Assembly: GCA_012861695.1 (NCBI GenBank)
Contig: JAAOOA010000026.1
Location: 22,554,080-22,618,079, forward strand
DNA: 64,000 nt
Reading direction: 5' to 3'
Source: Trematomus loennbergii
Lineage: Eukaryota > Chordata > Actinopteri > Perciformes > Nototheniidae
Positions 12,055-23,954 of this stretch are shown here, piece after piece. The notes beneath the pieces are model-generated. The model saw only the letters and a program-made list of their open reading frames with translations. It had not been told where the DNA came from and did no database searches. The translations under genes were made by a program, and so were the position numbers. Position 1 is the stretch's first letter. Each line of letters opens with the position of its first letter.

Positions 12055-12444
12055 TTAAAGGTGGGGTAGGTAAGTTTGAGAAACCGGCTCGAGATACACT
12101 TGTTGTTATATTCCATGGAATGCTCTTAACATCCCGATAGCAATGAATATCTTCAGTGCTTTGACAAAAAATCCATAAAAAAATGTCATCTGTGGAAGCC
12201 GTAGTACTGTAAAAAGCACGACCAATCATCTGAGCCGGCCCGGCTAAAATAACTGGATGGCCTACCTGCCTGTCAGCCTTCCATCTGTGCACAAACTTAT
12301 CTCGTGCCCTCATTGGTCATGTGCGCGTTCGTGTGTGTTGGAGGAGGGGCTCTGTAAGGAAGTGGCAGATTTTTTCCGGTTGTGTATTTTCAAATTCTAG
12401 CGCACTCGAGCTGGTTTCTCCAAAATTACCTACCCCACCTTTAA
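12055..12444. mobile_element. Family-1 TTAA MITE
   Basis: Orthologous (same duplicated position) to 2190-2575: TTAA at 12055 and 12441 around inverted 'AAGGTGGGGTAGGTAA' ends. It was therefore present before the segmental duplication. Confidence 0.8.
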
Positions 12445-13694
12445 CACAGAGGAAATCACGATAAAAATACTTGTTACAAACAAACAGTTTAATCATCAAA
12501 CAAGTGCAAATAACAAAGCAAACTATAAACATAAATACAACCGTTCCTGCTGGGCCAGATCTGCACTGTGCATCTCCCTCAGGACTGTGAGGTGCTCCTC
12601 TCCTCGTTTCCTCTTGCCTGGAAGACAATAAGATAAACCTTCTTTTTCCCCACCTTTAAGATATTCATTGCTATCGGGATGTTAAGAGCATTCCATGGAA
12701 TATAACAAAAAGTGTATCTCGAGCCGGTTTCTCAAACTTACCTACCCTACCTTTAAGTTTCCTGTCATCTCTCTACCAACACTTATTTAATAAAGTCGTA
12801 AAATGCTCACAAATGATAATTAAAACAAGTATAAAAACTTTCGTTAAAATACATCTATGCAACAAATATGAAAATATATAATTCATTTCATTTCATTTCA
12901 AACCTTTATTTATCCAGGTGTATCCCATTGAGATCATTGATCTCTTTTTCAAGGGAGAACTGCTCAAGTAGGTTCCACATGAAACATACAACCCGGTATC
13001 ACGGCAAGACGTGAACATGTGACGATTTACCATGCTGGGAGACGTGAAGATGTCACGATTTTTCGGCCCAATCCCAAACCACTCCCTCGACCCTACCCCT
13101 CCGTGACGGAGTGAACTCCGTCTGTAGCCACACTCGCAGCTGAATGAAGTTCCCTCCATTAAGGGTATAAATACAGCGCACCACATTGGGACGGCCTCCC
13201 CTCTCTCCGGCAGAAACAGGAAATGCCGCAACTGTATGTAGTGCTTTGACAAAAAATCCATAAAAAATGTCATCTGTGGAAGGCGTGGCGCTGTAAAAAG
13301 CACGACCAATCATCTGAGCCGGCCCGGCTAAAATAACTGGATGGCCTACCTGCCTGTCAGCCTTCCATCTGTGCACAAACTTATCTCGTGCCCTCATTGG
13401 TCATGTGCGCGTTCTGTGTGTTGGAGGAGGGGCTCTGTAAGGAAGTGGCAGATTTTTTCCGGTTGTGTATTTTCAAATTCTAGCGCACTCGAGCTGGTTT
13501 CTCCAAAATTACCTACCCCACCATTAACACAGAGGAAATCACGATAAAAATACTTGTTACAAACAAACAGTTTAATCATCAAACAAGTGCAAATAACAAA
13601 GCAAACTATAAACATAAATACAACCGTTCCTGCTGGGCCAGATCTGCACTGTGCATCTCCCTCAGGACTGTGAGGTGCTCCTCTCCTCGTTTCC
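12155..13694. repeat. Local tandem duplication inside copy 2
   Basis: The segment from 'agtgctttgacaaaaaatcc' (12155) to about 12640, comprising the right half of a family-1 MITE plus about 200 bases of downstream flank, recurs at 13240-13694. Between the units lie an inverted MITE half (about 12640-12756), a fish interspersed-repeat tail (about 12890-12995, 'aacctttatttatccaggtg') and about 200 bases of unknown sequence. The inverted half suggests template switching during repair. Confidence 0.75.
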
Positions 13695-14439
13695 TTTTAA
13701 ATCACCGTAGGGAAATTCAGGTGTCATAGCAGCAACAGCAATAAGAATGAAAAACACAGGACAGGTACAGGTCACGTAAGGATATAAGAATAAAATATAT
13801 AAGTATAAACAGAACAACGGTAAGGATGAACTAAAGACGGTTCTGGCCCTAGATGTTTACAATGATTGTGAAAGTGAATTACATTATGTCCAGCCTGTTG
13901 ATAATGAATATAAATATATGTATACATATGTATGAGTATGTACAAATATACAGTCATGAAGTAAATGGATAATTACAAATGAATATAAGTATGAATAATT
14001 ATGAGACCAGTTTAAAGTGCAAAAATACTTAACAATGAAGAATATACAAGAATATATTAGGATGTCACACACAATTTTACTAGCTGCAACATTAATAGTG
14101 ATTCTTACTACTTTTACTTTTGGTACGTTACTTTACTTGTAACAGAGCATTTCCACACATTGGTATTGCTTATTTTACTTCCTGACGATGATCTAAAGTT
14201 GAAAAAAAGTCACAATTCCAGTCGTTTTGCCATGCCTATTTCTTACTTAACTCTAGAAAACTGGACGTAAACAATGGTACATATGGTGTTAGCAAACAAT
14301 AGCTCTTGCTAATGCTATCTTGCTAACCGTAGCTCTTCGGGGCTCCATAAAAGCATGAGTTGTAGAACATAAAAGTACGGATAAAATAGGCATGTTTGTT
14401 AGAAATGAGCTTTACAATCGATAGGGACACAACGCTTTC

Positions 14440-14558
14440 AAGCAAAGAACAGAGCGTTGCGACGTCGAGCTCCCGCTGTATTTTTTCATCCGCAACGAGA
14501 TGGAGTAACGTCTGTACCTCGTCAAACGACCACGGCGTGGTTTTTTTGTTGCTGCCAT
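14440..14558 (-). pseudogene. Harbinger MYB/SANT-like exon remnant (copy 2)
   Basis: Counterpart of 4056-4249. On the minus strand an ATG at 14558 gives MAATKK, then a one-base loss in the T run (plus 14541-14547) shifts the frame. The other frame reads PWSFDEVQTLLHLVADEKIQ followed by RELDVAT, closer to the usual MYB-like consensus than copy 1. The remnant is non-functional as read. Confidence 0.5.
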
Positions 14559-14944
14559 CTTTATGGATTTGTTTAACGGTAGCTTGTCTGTTTTAAAAAT
14601 GGTGCTTATGCGACGCTTGGGGACTGTCTCGCGCAACGATTTTGACGATTCTCTCTGACCAATCAGCAGTCGGGAGTGTTTACGTCACTAGTTTAGCATA
14701 TTCAGCTCGGTTGTTGGCTCGGTAGGAACCTCGAAGTTAAAAAGTACCCGTGAGCCGGAACTACCCCTAGTGAAAAGCAAAAAAAAGCGGGCCGGGCCAA
14801 ACTAAACCGTGCTAAGCCGTGCTAGGTCCTGCAGTGGAAAAGCGCCAAAAGTGAATTTCAGTGAAGTCATTAGAGGAGGGGGAGGGGAGCCATGACTGAC
14901 TGTATACTCCTGTTGCTGTGTTTTCAGCTTCACTCAGAGACAAC

Positions 14945-16310
14945 ATGGCTTCCAGGTTAGAGGAAGATCTCTGCTGTCCGGTCTGTCAGGAAGTCTTTAG
15001 AGATCCTGTCATCCTGTCCTGCTGCCACAGCTTCTGTAAAGCCTGTCTGCAGAACTGGTGGGATGGGAAAGAAGTAAAGGAGTGTCCAGTTTGTAAGAGA
15101 AAATCTTCAAAGGACTTCATTCTTAACTTTGCTTTAAAGAACCTGTGTGAGACCTTCTTACTGGAGAGAGATCAGAGATCTCCAGAGGCTCTCTGCAGTC
15201 TGCACTCTGAGAAACTCAGACTCTTCTGTCTGGACCATCAGCAGCCAGTGTGTCTCGTCTGCAGAGATTCAAAAACACACACCAACCACAGAATCAGACC
15301 CATCGATGAAGCTGCAAGGATCTCAGAGAGGAGCTCCAGAATCTGCAGCCCTTTCAGGAGAAACTGAAGCTCTTTGAAGAAGTTAAAGTGAGTTTGATCA
15401 AACAGCAGGACACATGAAGGTCCAGGCTCAACACACAGAGACGCAGATTAAGGAGCAGTTTAAGAAGCTTCACCAGTTTCTAGAAGAGGAAGAGGAGGCC
15501 AGGATGGCTGCACTGAGGGAGGAAGAGGAGCAGAAGAGGAGGATGATGGAGGAGAAGATGGAGGCTGTGAGCAGAGAGATAGCAGCTCTTTCACACACAG
15601 TCAGAGCCACAGAGGAGGAGCTGAGAGCTGAAGACGTCTCCTTCCTGCACAACTACAAGGCTGCAGTGGAGAGGCTGCAGCGCCCCCTGCTGGAGGATCC
15701 ACAGCTGCCCTCAGGAGCTCTGATAGACCAGGCCAAACACCTGGGCAACCTCAGCTTCAACATCTGGAGCAAGATGAAGGACATGGTGTCCTACTCTCCT
15801 CTCATCCTGGACCCAAACACTGCTAATCCAGATACTATCCTGTCTGAAGATCTGACCAGGACAGAGGAGAGAGACAGAACTTCCTGATAATCCAGAGAGG
15901 TTTGATAATTACTACCGTGTCCTGGCTCTGAGGGCTTTAACTCAGGGACTCACAGCTGGGATGTCCAGGTTACAGACAGTACATACTGGGTACTGGGTGT
16001 GTCAGCAGAGTCTCCAGAGGAAGGGAGCATACAGTCTGGATTATGGAGAATAGTTTCTATAAAGGTAAATACTCAGCAGTCACCATCAGCTCCAGAAACT
16101 CCTCTCAGTCTGAAGAAGAAGCTCCAGAGGGTCAGAGTGAATCTGGACTGGAACAGAGGAAAGTTGTCGTTCTCTGATCCTGACACTAACACACACATAC
16201 ACACCTTCACACACACTTTCACTGAGAAGATGTTTCCATACATTTACACTCTGGAGGAAGTGAAGATATTACCACTGAAGGTGTGTGTGACAGTGGATCA
16301 GAGCAGGTAG
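14945..16310 (+). pseudogene. TRIM-type E3 ubiquitin ligase, copy 2 (frame broken)
   Basis: Acceptor 'tgttttcag' ends at 14927 and the ATG is at 14945. RING (CCPVCQEV ... CPVCKR) and B-box ([12 protein letters not shown] ... PVCLVC) are in one open frame to about 15315. One base is missing near 15316 and another near 15390, after which the coiled coil and the pre-SPRY segment are open (15414-15887). Further losses near 15873 and 15923 precede the PRY/SPRY end, which reads in frame from about 16080 ([18 protein letters not shown]) to the stop at 16308. Different sites are broken than in copy 1, so each copy supports the intact reading of the other. A full-length product would be about 450 residues, normal for the family. 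The 5' leader exon is likely 10205-10410. Confidence 0.8.
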
Positions 16311-17546
16311 AGATACACAGGATCATTATATCTATGATGATCATCTCTTAAAGGGATCATTCACTGACCTCTGAACCTGTCCTCCTGCTGTCTCTTTATT
16401 CTAAACATGTTTTTATTCTTGTTGTTATTGAGTTTGATAATCTGCTTTTTGATCATACTGTCAACCTTTATTAAATTGAAACACGTGCATTTAGCTGACA
16501 CTTTTATCCAAGTAACATCATGTTCATCAAATATGCTGAACTGCTTCCTTTAGAGGAAATAAGATATATATATCTTTACATTTGAAATGATCTCACCCAG
16601 ATTCAGATCTTTATGTCAGGTTATAGTTCAACCTTCTCTGTTTTATTGATTCTATGTCGTTATAAATTGTTAATTTGTTATTTGTGCATGATGGGAAAAT
16701 AAATAAATAATATGTTTAATCCAACTGCGAGTTTGAGCAGCGAATCATTTATCAGATCCAAAATAAAATGCATTTTTTATTAGTTTTATTACATGCAATT
16801 TTAAACTTGTATAATCATATAAAACATACAGAGTTACTGGGTTTAAATTAACTCCCTGACAGACCTCTTCGTCAGGGAATAAAATAAATGTTTTAAAGAG
16901 ATTTCTAAGTATTTAAATACAGAGTAAATGTTAAACCAGTTTTCCCAGGAGAAGCCTAAACAGAGAGGACGACCCATTGCTGTTCAGCGTGGATTATCAA
17001 ATGCACACGTTTATTAACTCTAAAGGATTTAATCTCAATCTAAAATACTGATTTCTTGGCACGGTGTGTTATCGAGTATTAACAACCTCTTAAACTTCTA
17101 ATTTGACCAATCAGAGTTGAGTATTCAGCTAAGACGTTTAATAAAATATAATAATATATAGTAAAGTAAAATATATAATGGAGAAGATAAAGTAATGTGT
17201 GCACTACTTGAATATATAAAAACATGTATGTTACAATAGAGTTATTCATTAATATTAATAATGATGTCACTCAGATTATTAAAGCAGCAACAATCACATT
17301 TAATGAGAAAAGAGCAAACAGATGTTACAATGCTGTCAAATAATAAACAAACTAACATTTCTGATTAAATCAGTTTCACAAGAACAGAGGTTTCTTCAGA
17401 CTGAAAACAAGTTGCTTCTTTTCCTCATTTATTCATGTTTATTTCCTCACTGACATGACGCGTCTCAGAATAAAAAGTAGGAATAGTAGAGTCTGTTGAA
17501 ACTTGGCTTGGTCGTGATTGGTCTAAAATACAGAGAGTTGTCAAAC

Positions 17547-18882
17547 ACCATCAGAATGCTACAGCTAATTCAGAATGCTGCAGCCAGACTGCTCTTCAAC
17601 CTCCTCCTGTTCTCCCACTACTCCTCTCCTCCACTCCTCCACTGGCTGACAGCCAGAGGTGGGAAGTAGTGGAGTACAAATACTTGTTTCTGTACTTAAC
17701 TTAATTTTTCTGGTATCAGTACTTTACTCCACTACTTATTTTTCTGACAACTTTTTACTTTGACTTCTTACATTTTGAACCAAATACCTGTACTTTCTAC
17801 TTCTTACATTTGAACACAAATACCTGTACTTTCTACTTCTTACATTTTCCAAACAGGCTGGTTCCTTTAGTTTGAATGTGTGTTTGGTGGCGTGATCATT
17901 ATTATTTAGAGTCATTGCGTGCCTATTGATTTGAACACGATCCGTGTATCCATCATTTCCTGGTCTTCTCTAAAGAAGAGGGACCAATGAAAACGTTGTC
18001 ATGTTGCCGTTGTTCAGCATGGAAACATTCATTAGCTAACAATGACATTATTGTTCTATTAATATAAAGGGAGGTCAGGTACTCTTTAAAACAGCTGCTA
18101 GTTATGGGTACTTTTTACTTAAGTACATTTCAAAGCCCTCTTTACTTTTACTTGAGTAAAGAAGTTTAGTCAGTACTTCTACTTTTACCAGAGTATTTTT
18201 AAACACGAGTATCTGTACTTCTACTTGAGTAAAGGATGTGTTTACTTTTGCCATCTCTGCTGCAAGTTAATGCAATAATCCAATTCAAGACACTGGTGCT
18301 GGCCTTGGTTAAACTCCAGCTCGTGCACTTCACTCGGCATCAGCCAATCAGATTGCTGCTCCCACTGTGAGTGGGACCCAGGTAACCCCCAAAAACACAC
18401 TATCCTGGCTCCGAAATCAGAATCAGAATCAGTTTTATTACCAGGTAGGTTGATACGTACGAGGAATTTGACTTGGTGTCGTGGTGCATACATAAAAACC
18501 AAAAATAAAAAACACAACTATTTTATGAAAATATAATAACATTAAAAATAACACAAAAATATAGTAAAATAAAAAAAAACAGTATTTACATTGAAATAGA
18601 ATGGAATAAAATATGTGCAGTAATAATAAAAGACCAGATATTGTGTACATTGTGTGCATTAATGTGATGCAGAGAGTCTGCGTTGTGGCTGAGGGAAAGT
18701 GTCAGTGGGAATGAATGGTGGAACGAGCTCCTCATTGACATCAGGAAAGCAGAAACTCTGCATTTCTTCCCTCACAAACTGAAAACTGTTTCCATTGTAT
18801 CTTGGCAATTCAATTCTTGCATTAAAAAAAAGCACTTATTAGTTATTTTAGGCCTGGGGTGTCAAACTCAATTTCTTAACCT
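17547..18882 (+). mobile_element. L2-type LINE 3' fragment with nested insertions
   Basis: Absent from copy 1, where 'gtcaaacac' runs straight into 'ataataaacc'. Translation gives LQLIQNAAARLL and LLHWLTA (17552-17650), then IIQFKTLVLAL (after 18265) and WWNELLIDIRKAETLHFF (from 18716). These are the hallmarks, in order, of the reverse-transcriptase C-terminus of L2/CR1-type LINEs. It is 5'-truncated and inactive. It is interrupted by a MITE (17654-18259), and a second retroelement-tail repeat (about 18415-18500, 'aatcagaatcagttttatta') lies between LINE parts. A short hAT end (about 18851-18872, 'ggggtgtcaaactca') is at the right. Confidence 0.75.
17654..18259. mobile_element. hAT-like MITE, CAGAGGTGGGAAGTA ends
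   Basis: Starts CAGAGGTGGGAAGTAG and ends TACTTTTGCCATCTCTG, splitting the LINE reading frame. The interior is full of 'agtac' repeats. A same-family copy in reverse orientation is at 61644-62735. An 8-base target duplication is not clean. Confidence 0.75.
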
Positions 18883-19237
18883 GATAATAAACCTGATCTG
18901 AGTCTGATTGACAATGTCATCATCCTAACATTTAGATAACAGGATTGTTTTCTTTACATCTAAAGTAAATGACATTCAATTATAAATCAATAAGAGATGA
19001 AAATAAAGCAATGTTTCAGAAACTTAACATAATATGCGAGGGTCTTTATCTTGTTGTCTCATAAACAATGGGATCTTTAGAAAACTAATGAAACAAAAAC
19101 GCCTTCACTGGAAAATGGAAAAACGACAAACTGATCTTTCATGATTAAAAGAACAATAAGTAAAATAAGCAAACACTTAACTAATGTAAAAAGGTGTAGC
19201 GCTGCGGCTAAAATCCCATTAAAGAACTATTTAATAA

Positions 19238-20404
19238 ACAAATTCATCCTGTTGACTAATCATATTATGCCAGATTAAATTAAATGCCATCTATCATCAT
19301 TCTTTAGTTAAACCCATTAATACACACCTATATAAGTTATAAGCAGTATGGTCATTTTAAGTTAATAACTTCACCCATAAAGACAACTTCTAGAGAAGCA
19401 CAGGGGAGATTCTGCTCAGCCTCCGTGGCGTTTTCTCCTGGAGGCTTGGTATTTCTTTATATTTTTATTTGTATTAAAAAACATCTCTCCGCTGTTGTCA
19501 GTGAGTATTTACAAAGACTGAAACAGCGCCCCTCTTAATTAATCTGTGGTGAAACACAGATTGCACGCTACACTCACGATACTACACCCGCAGTGTGCTG
19601 TGATACGATTTGATTGGTCGGAAGGAAAGCCCGCCGGCCCTTCCCTTCCGACCAATCAAATCGTCGGAAGGGAGGCCTGACTGACGTGCCGTGCGTGACG
19701 CTGCGTCTCAACTGCCGTAGCGACAAGAGGCAGATATGAAATCTCCCTTCTACACAATATAATATTTGCAAGTATCGAGTAGTGGCTGATGTTTTTAGTC
19801 AGAAACAGGTCAACTGTAGTGTACACTTACTACTAATAAATAACTTTAGTGCCGAGTTACTTATTTGCACTGTAGAGACTGTATATTAACGCAGCCTCTG
19901 CGGTCTTCTCACTCTCACTTTCCCGCCACATCTGGCCTGATCTGGTCGAACAATGAAACCTAGCCAAAGTAGCTAAGATAGCATTAAACATATAGCTGCT
20001 AATGCTATCTATATAATGCCGATTGAAGAATGGTGGTCACAGAAAGAGTGTTAGCTAAATTAAGTTAAAATAAATATAATAAAAAAAGAAGATGGGCCAA
20101 GGAAAATAATTGTCATCCAGGCAGCTGAACTCAAAATATTTAGCTGTTCAACATTGGCAAAACATATTTATTTAAGTTAAAAAATATTTATTTAGACCCC
20201 TAGCTTGCTCACATTATGACAATATATCTGCTCACTTTGTTAAAACGTTTGTTTCTGTAATAACTTACCTAGTGTTAGACTCTCCTCCGCTGACACATCC
20301 ATCCTCCACAGCAGCCAGAGGTGAAAGGGCAGTTTGGATATTTGATGGACAGTTGGACAGTTGAAAAATGATACATTTGAAATAACTCAACCATGATTGG
20401 GCAA
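19238..20404. other. Intergenic, no gene; strong hairpin
   Basis: AT-rich with no convincing ORF. At 19606-19663 two perfect 20-base arms (19606-19625 and 19644-19663) flank an 18-base loop. The arms contain 'attgg'/'ccaat'. It may be the remnant of a MITE or a cruciform-forming element. Confidence 0.5.
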
Positions 20405-20440
20405 CCCTGCTGAAAAAACCAGCATAGACCAGCTTAAGAT

Positions 20441-20725
20441 GGTTGCTGGTGTTAGCTGGTGTTAGCTGGGTTAGCTGGTGTTAGCTGGTGTTAGCTGGTG
20501 TTAGCTGGTGTTAGCTGGTGTTAGCTGGTGTTAGGCTGGTGTTAGGGGTGTTAGGCTGGTTTAGTTGGTTTACCAGGCTGGACAAGCTGGCCAGGCTGTT
20601 CTTGCTGGTTCAAGACCAGCCTGGTCAGCTAAACCGCATAGCCCAGCATGGATGTCATGCTGGTCTATGCTGGTCTATGCTGGTGAAGCTGGTGAAGCTG
20701 GTGAAGCTGGTCTATCAGCAGTCTT
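20441..20725. repeat. Minisatellite of 'ttagctggtg' and related units
   Basis: About ten near-perfect 10-base units (20441-20560), then a degenerate series of 'ctggtctatg' and 'gaagctggt' units to 20725. ORFs over it (LVKLVKLV) are artefacts. Confidence 0.85.
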
Positions 20726-20828
20726 GCTAGCGAAACTGAATAGACACAGACAGACAGAGAGGGCGGACACGGGGGAACGGCGACACGGCAGTAGTTGAAA
20801 CAAAGCGGTATGTTTTGACTGGCACTAA

Positions 20829-21395
20829 CGGGCGTATCCACAGCAGCGTTAAAAAAATCTTGGAGGTGGGCGTATCTGAGCTTGGGGATTTTTGCGAACA
20901 ACCAATCACATGAATCTCCCGCCCGCGACATACGAGGCAAAAAAGCCCGAAGTAAACTGGATATAAACTCCCCAAAACAGGCGAAAACATACCACTGTCT
21001 CTGCACCTCCCTCCATGCCTGGCTCCTCCGGTTTATATCCCGGTAGGTCTGGTCATAAAGCACCGGGTGATTGATTCGCTACCGCTAATTTCTCCTCCAT
21101 TTTTTGGAATATGAGGAAATGACCTGCGGTATGTTTCTCCCAGCATACACGCCGTTTGATTGGACTAGAGCTTGAACGGTCAGATTTGCGTACACGGATT
21201 TGATTGGCTGCCGCTTCCACCTCAGCTTCAAAAGTTGAACATTGTTCAACTTTGAATCCTCAAAATCCTGAAAATCTCCGCTCGCCTGCCACACAATGCA
21301 TTTCGGCGAAAAGTGAGGGAAAGTGACGTCACCCCATTCAAAGTGAATGGGCAGAAGCGTTTCAAGATTTTTTACGCTGCTGTGGAGACGGCCCG
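20829..21395. mobile_element. Harbinger-type MITE with TAA duplication (copy a)
   Basis: 567 bases with inverted ends CGGGCGTATCCACAGCAGCG / CGCTGCTGTGGAGACGGCCCG, flanked by TAA at 20826-20828 and 21396-21398. The TAA target duplication is characteristic of PIF/Harbinger. Same family as 22456-23025, in the same sequence orientation inverted. Confidence 0.85.
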
Positions 21396-21398
21396 TAA

Positions 21399-22452
21399 CT
21401 GCAGGTCATTTCCTCATATTCCAAAAAATGGAGGAGAAATTACGGTAGCGAATCAATCACCCGGTGCTTTATGACCAGACCTACCGGGATATAAACCGGA
21501 GGAGCCAGGCATGGAGGGAGGTGGTGTCAGTACCATATGTGTTCGCCCTACCATATGTGTTCGGGGTCCGTCGCTTACCAATGACGTCACCCATTGTGAT
21601 TGGCTGTACGGTAATCGTAGTAATCAGCAGCGAACCGCTTCAACACGTGTATTTCGGTGTATTCACGGCATTCATTTTGTTATTCTACAGTATTGTTGTT
21701 TTATAGTTATTTGTTAATGTAACCCAATTTGTGTTCTTTGAAATTGAAAAGGATATCGCATTGTGTTGTTACTTTTCGTTGCAGTTGTATATGTCTTAAG
21801 TGTAATATGGACATGCTTTTATTTGAAGGAGAGTTAGCGCAGTTGACAGGAAGTTGTTGTTGCTTTGGAAACAACGTGACAGAGATTAACGGAGAAAAGT
21901 AATATCTTCATATAAAGACGAGAGAAAGTAAACGATAACGTTTATGGTTAAGTGTTAGCACCCCCCGAAGAGGCACAAGCTCTTACGTTGATATTGGAGA
22001 TTTCAATAAATTCATTTGGAAAAAAAAACGGGGAAAAAAGTAATATCTTCTACATATAATAACGGACAAAGTAAAGAATGAAGTGTATGTTTAATGTTAG
22101 CACCCCCGAAGAGGCTCAAGCTCTTACGTTGAGTCTGGAGTTTCAATACATTCGGAATTTGACCGTGTAAAATGTCCTCTTGAGTTACCGTACAGCCAAT
22201 GCGTGACGTCATTGGTAAGCGTAACGGACCCCGAAACACATCTGGTAGGCCGAACACATATGGTACCTACAGTGGCAGAGACAGTGGTATGTTTTCGCCT
22301 GTTTTGGGGAGTTTATATCCAGTTTACTATGGCTTTTTTGCTTCGTATGTCACGGGCGGGAGATTCATGTGATTGGTTGTTCGCAAAAAATCCCCAAGCT
22401 TCAGATACGCCCACCTCCAAGATTTTTTTAACGCTGCTGTGGAGACGGTCCG
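21399..22452. mobile_element. Harbinger-type MITE copy b, split by an insertion
   Basis: The left part 21399-21524 and right part 22272-22452 rejoin to match the interior of the copy at 22456-23025 ('gcatggagggaggtggcaga'). The left terminal repeat is missing. The interruption is the element at 21525-22271. Confidence 0.8.
21525..22271. mobile_element. Nested MITE with GTGG flanks, hAT-related interior
   Basis: 747 bases between GTGG (21521-21524) and GTGG (22272-22275). The ends are imperfect inverted repeats of about 60 bases containing GTACCATATGTGTTCG and 'cttaccaatgacgtca'. The interior (about 21640-22130) matches the reverse complement of the interior of the hAT element at 46039-46630, although the termini differ. 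It is non-coding. Confidence 0.75.
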
Positions 22453-22455
22453 TAA

Positions 22456-23025
22456 CGGGCCGTCTCCACGGCAGCGTTAAAAAATCTTGAAACGCTTCTG
22501 CCCATTCACTTTGAATGGGGTGACGTCACTTTTTTTCGCTTTCGCCGAAATGCATTGTGGGCAGGCGAGCGGAGATTCTCAGGATTTTCAAGATCCAAAG
22601 TTGAACATGTTCAACTTTTGAAGCTGAGGAGGAAGCGTCAGCCAATCAAATCCGTGTACGCAAATCTGACAGTTCAAGCTCTAGCCAATCAAACGGCGTG
22701 TATGCTGGGAGAGAAATACCGCAGGTCATTTCCTCATATTCCAAAACATGGAGGAGAAATTAGCGGTAGCGAATCAATCACCCGGTGCTTTATGACCAGA
22801 CCTACCGGGATATAAACCGGAGGAGCCAGGCATGGAGGGAGGTGGCAGAGACAGTGGTAGGTTTTTTCGCCTGTTTTGGGGAGTTTATATCCAGTTTACT
22901 TCGGGCTTTTTTGCTTCGTATGTCGCGGGCGGGAGATTCATGTGATTGGTTGCTCGCAAAAAATCCTCAAGCTTCAGATACGCCCACCTCCAAGATTTTT
23001 TTAACGCTGCTGTGGAGACGGCCCG
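22456..23025. mobile_element. Harbinger-type MITE with TAA duplication (copy c)
   Basis: 570 bases with ends CGGGCCGTCTCCACGGCAGCG / CGCTGCTGTGGAGACGGCCCG and TAA on both sides (22453-22455 and 23026-23028). The left TAA is shared with the end of copy b, so copies b and c abut tail to head. Confidence 0.85.
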
Positions 23026-23954
23026 TAACGGTCGAGGAGTGAAGATCAGTTGAACGTTTCTGTGACTCCGCCCAGCGGCTGCTCTTCTGAGAGGCACCGC
23101 TCTGACAGCTCTGTCTACTGGGAAACGCGCTAAAAGTCCTTCTGGAGGTAAGCAACACTACACAATTTCACCAAGTCTGAGAGTAAAAGCTTTCTCGAAG
23201 GTTCGTTTTGCTTTCTTACAACGTTACGTTAATGTTAACTTAACCTTACGTTTGCTAGGAGGCTAGCTGTCTTAGCTAACAACAGTTAGCAGCTAACGTT
23301 TTCTGCAGTTTGTGTTTCCCCTGAAAAACGTGATGCAGCTATAAGTTGTAAGTTAACTTAACGTTATCTTACAAGTTGAGAGGTTACGTTTTGTTTAAAA
23401 TCGTCAATGTAATGCCATTAGAGGTGTTGTGTTGAACATGAAGTTAGCTAACTGTAGCTCTCCACCAAAGGTTAGCATGTTAAGCTGTACTTTCTGTGGC
23501 AGCTAGCTTAATACAAAGAGGGTTTTTGTGCTTCATTGTAAACTTTTCTTACAAATGTGTGTTAATCTACTGAAATTGTGGGGACAGTTTTTTTCTACTC
23601 AATGATACAGACCATTGTTGAGGAGATGCAAAACATACATATACTTTGAGTAATGTTACTTTGCTGCTAAAAATGAAACATTATCAGATAAGGACATCAC
23701 CAAAGTGTGTGAGTCTGTCAGGATTGATCTGTTCTTTGCATGTCGTACACACTGCTCTGGTATGAATTAAAAATATAATTGTAAAATGTAAATCTCGCTC
23801 TTGTCATCGTTCAGGCTTTGCATTTGAACCCCTATGACTGGTTGCGGACTTGAAGGGAACGCCTTCCTGACATCCAGGAAAAAGGTGAGATTCTAATCTA
23901 ATCTAATCTAATCTATTTCAATGCCAAAAGCAAGTTATTGTTTTTAACTTTTTT

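Larger units (their letters stand above)
10439..14847. mobile_element. Full-span Harbinger-like element with nested insertions
   Basis: The ends are inverted repeats: TGGCGCTTTTCCACTGCAG at 10439 and CTGCAGTGGAAAAGCGCCA ending at 14847, each followed inward by 'gacctagcacggctta' or its inverse. The immediate flanks are AAA (10436-10438) and AAA (14848-14850), a possible 3-base target duplication. The element sits in the TRIM copy 2 intron. It has been invaded by a MITE (10511-11428) and by family-1 MITEs, and contains a local tandem duplication. It carries the Arg-rich ORF (11573-11930) and the MYB-like exon on the minus strand (~14440-14558). The short element at 59513-60225 is its internally deleted relative. 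No intact transposase is visible. Confidence 0.65.
11451..19237. repeat. Segmental duplication, copy 2
   Basis: Same-orientation duplicate of 1560-8286 with small indels. Private changes: the tandem duplication around 12155-13694, absence of the 3339-type MITE, loss of most of the foldback element, and a 1.3-kb LINE-containing insertion at 17547-18882. Confidence 0.9.

Noticed and set aside
20665..21063. 132-codon minus-strand ORF and similar ORFs at 22203-23042
   Set aside because: They translate copies of the Harbinger-type MITE and the CCAGCT minisatellite.
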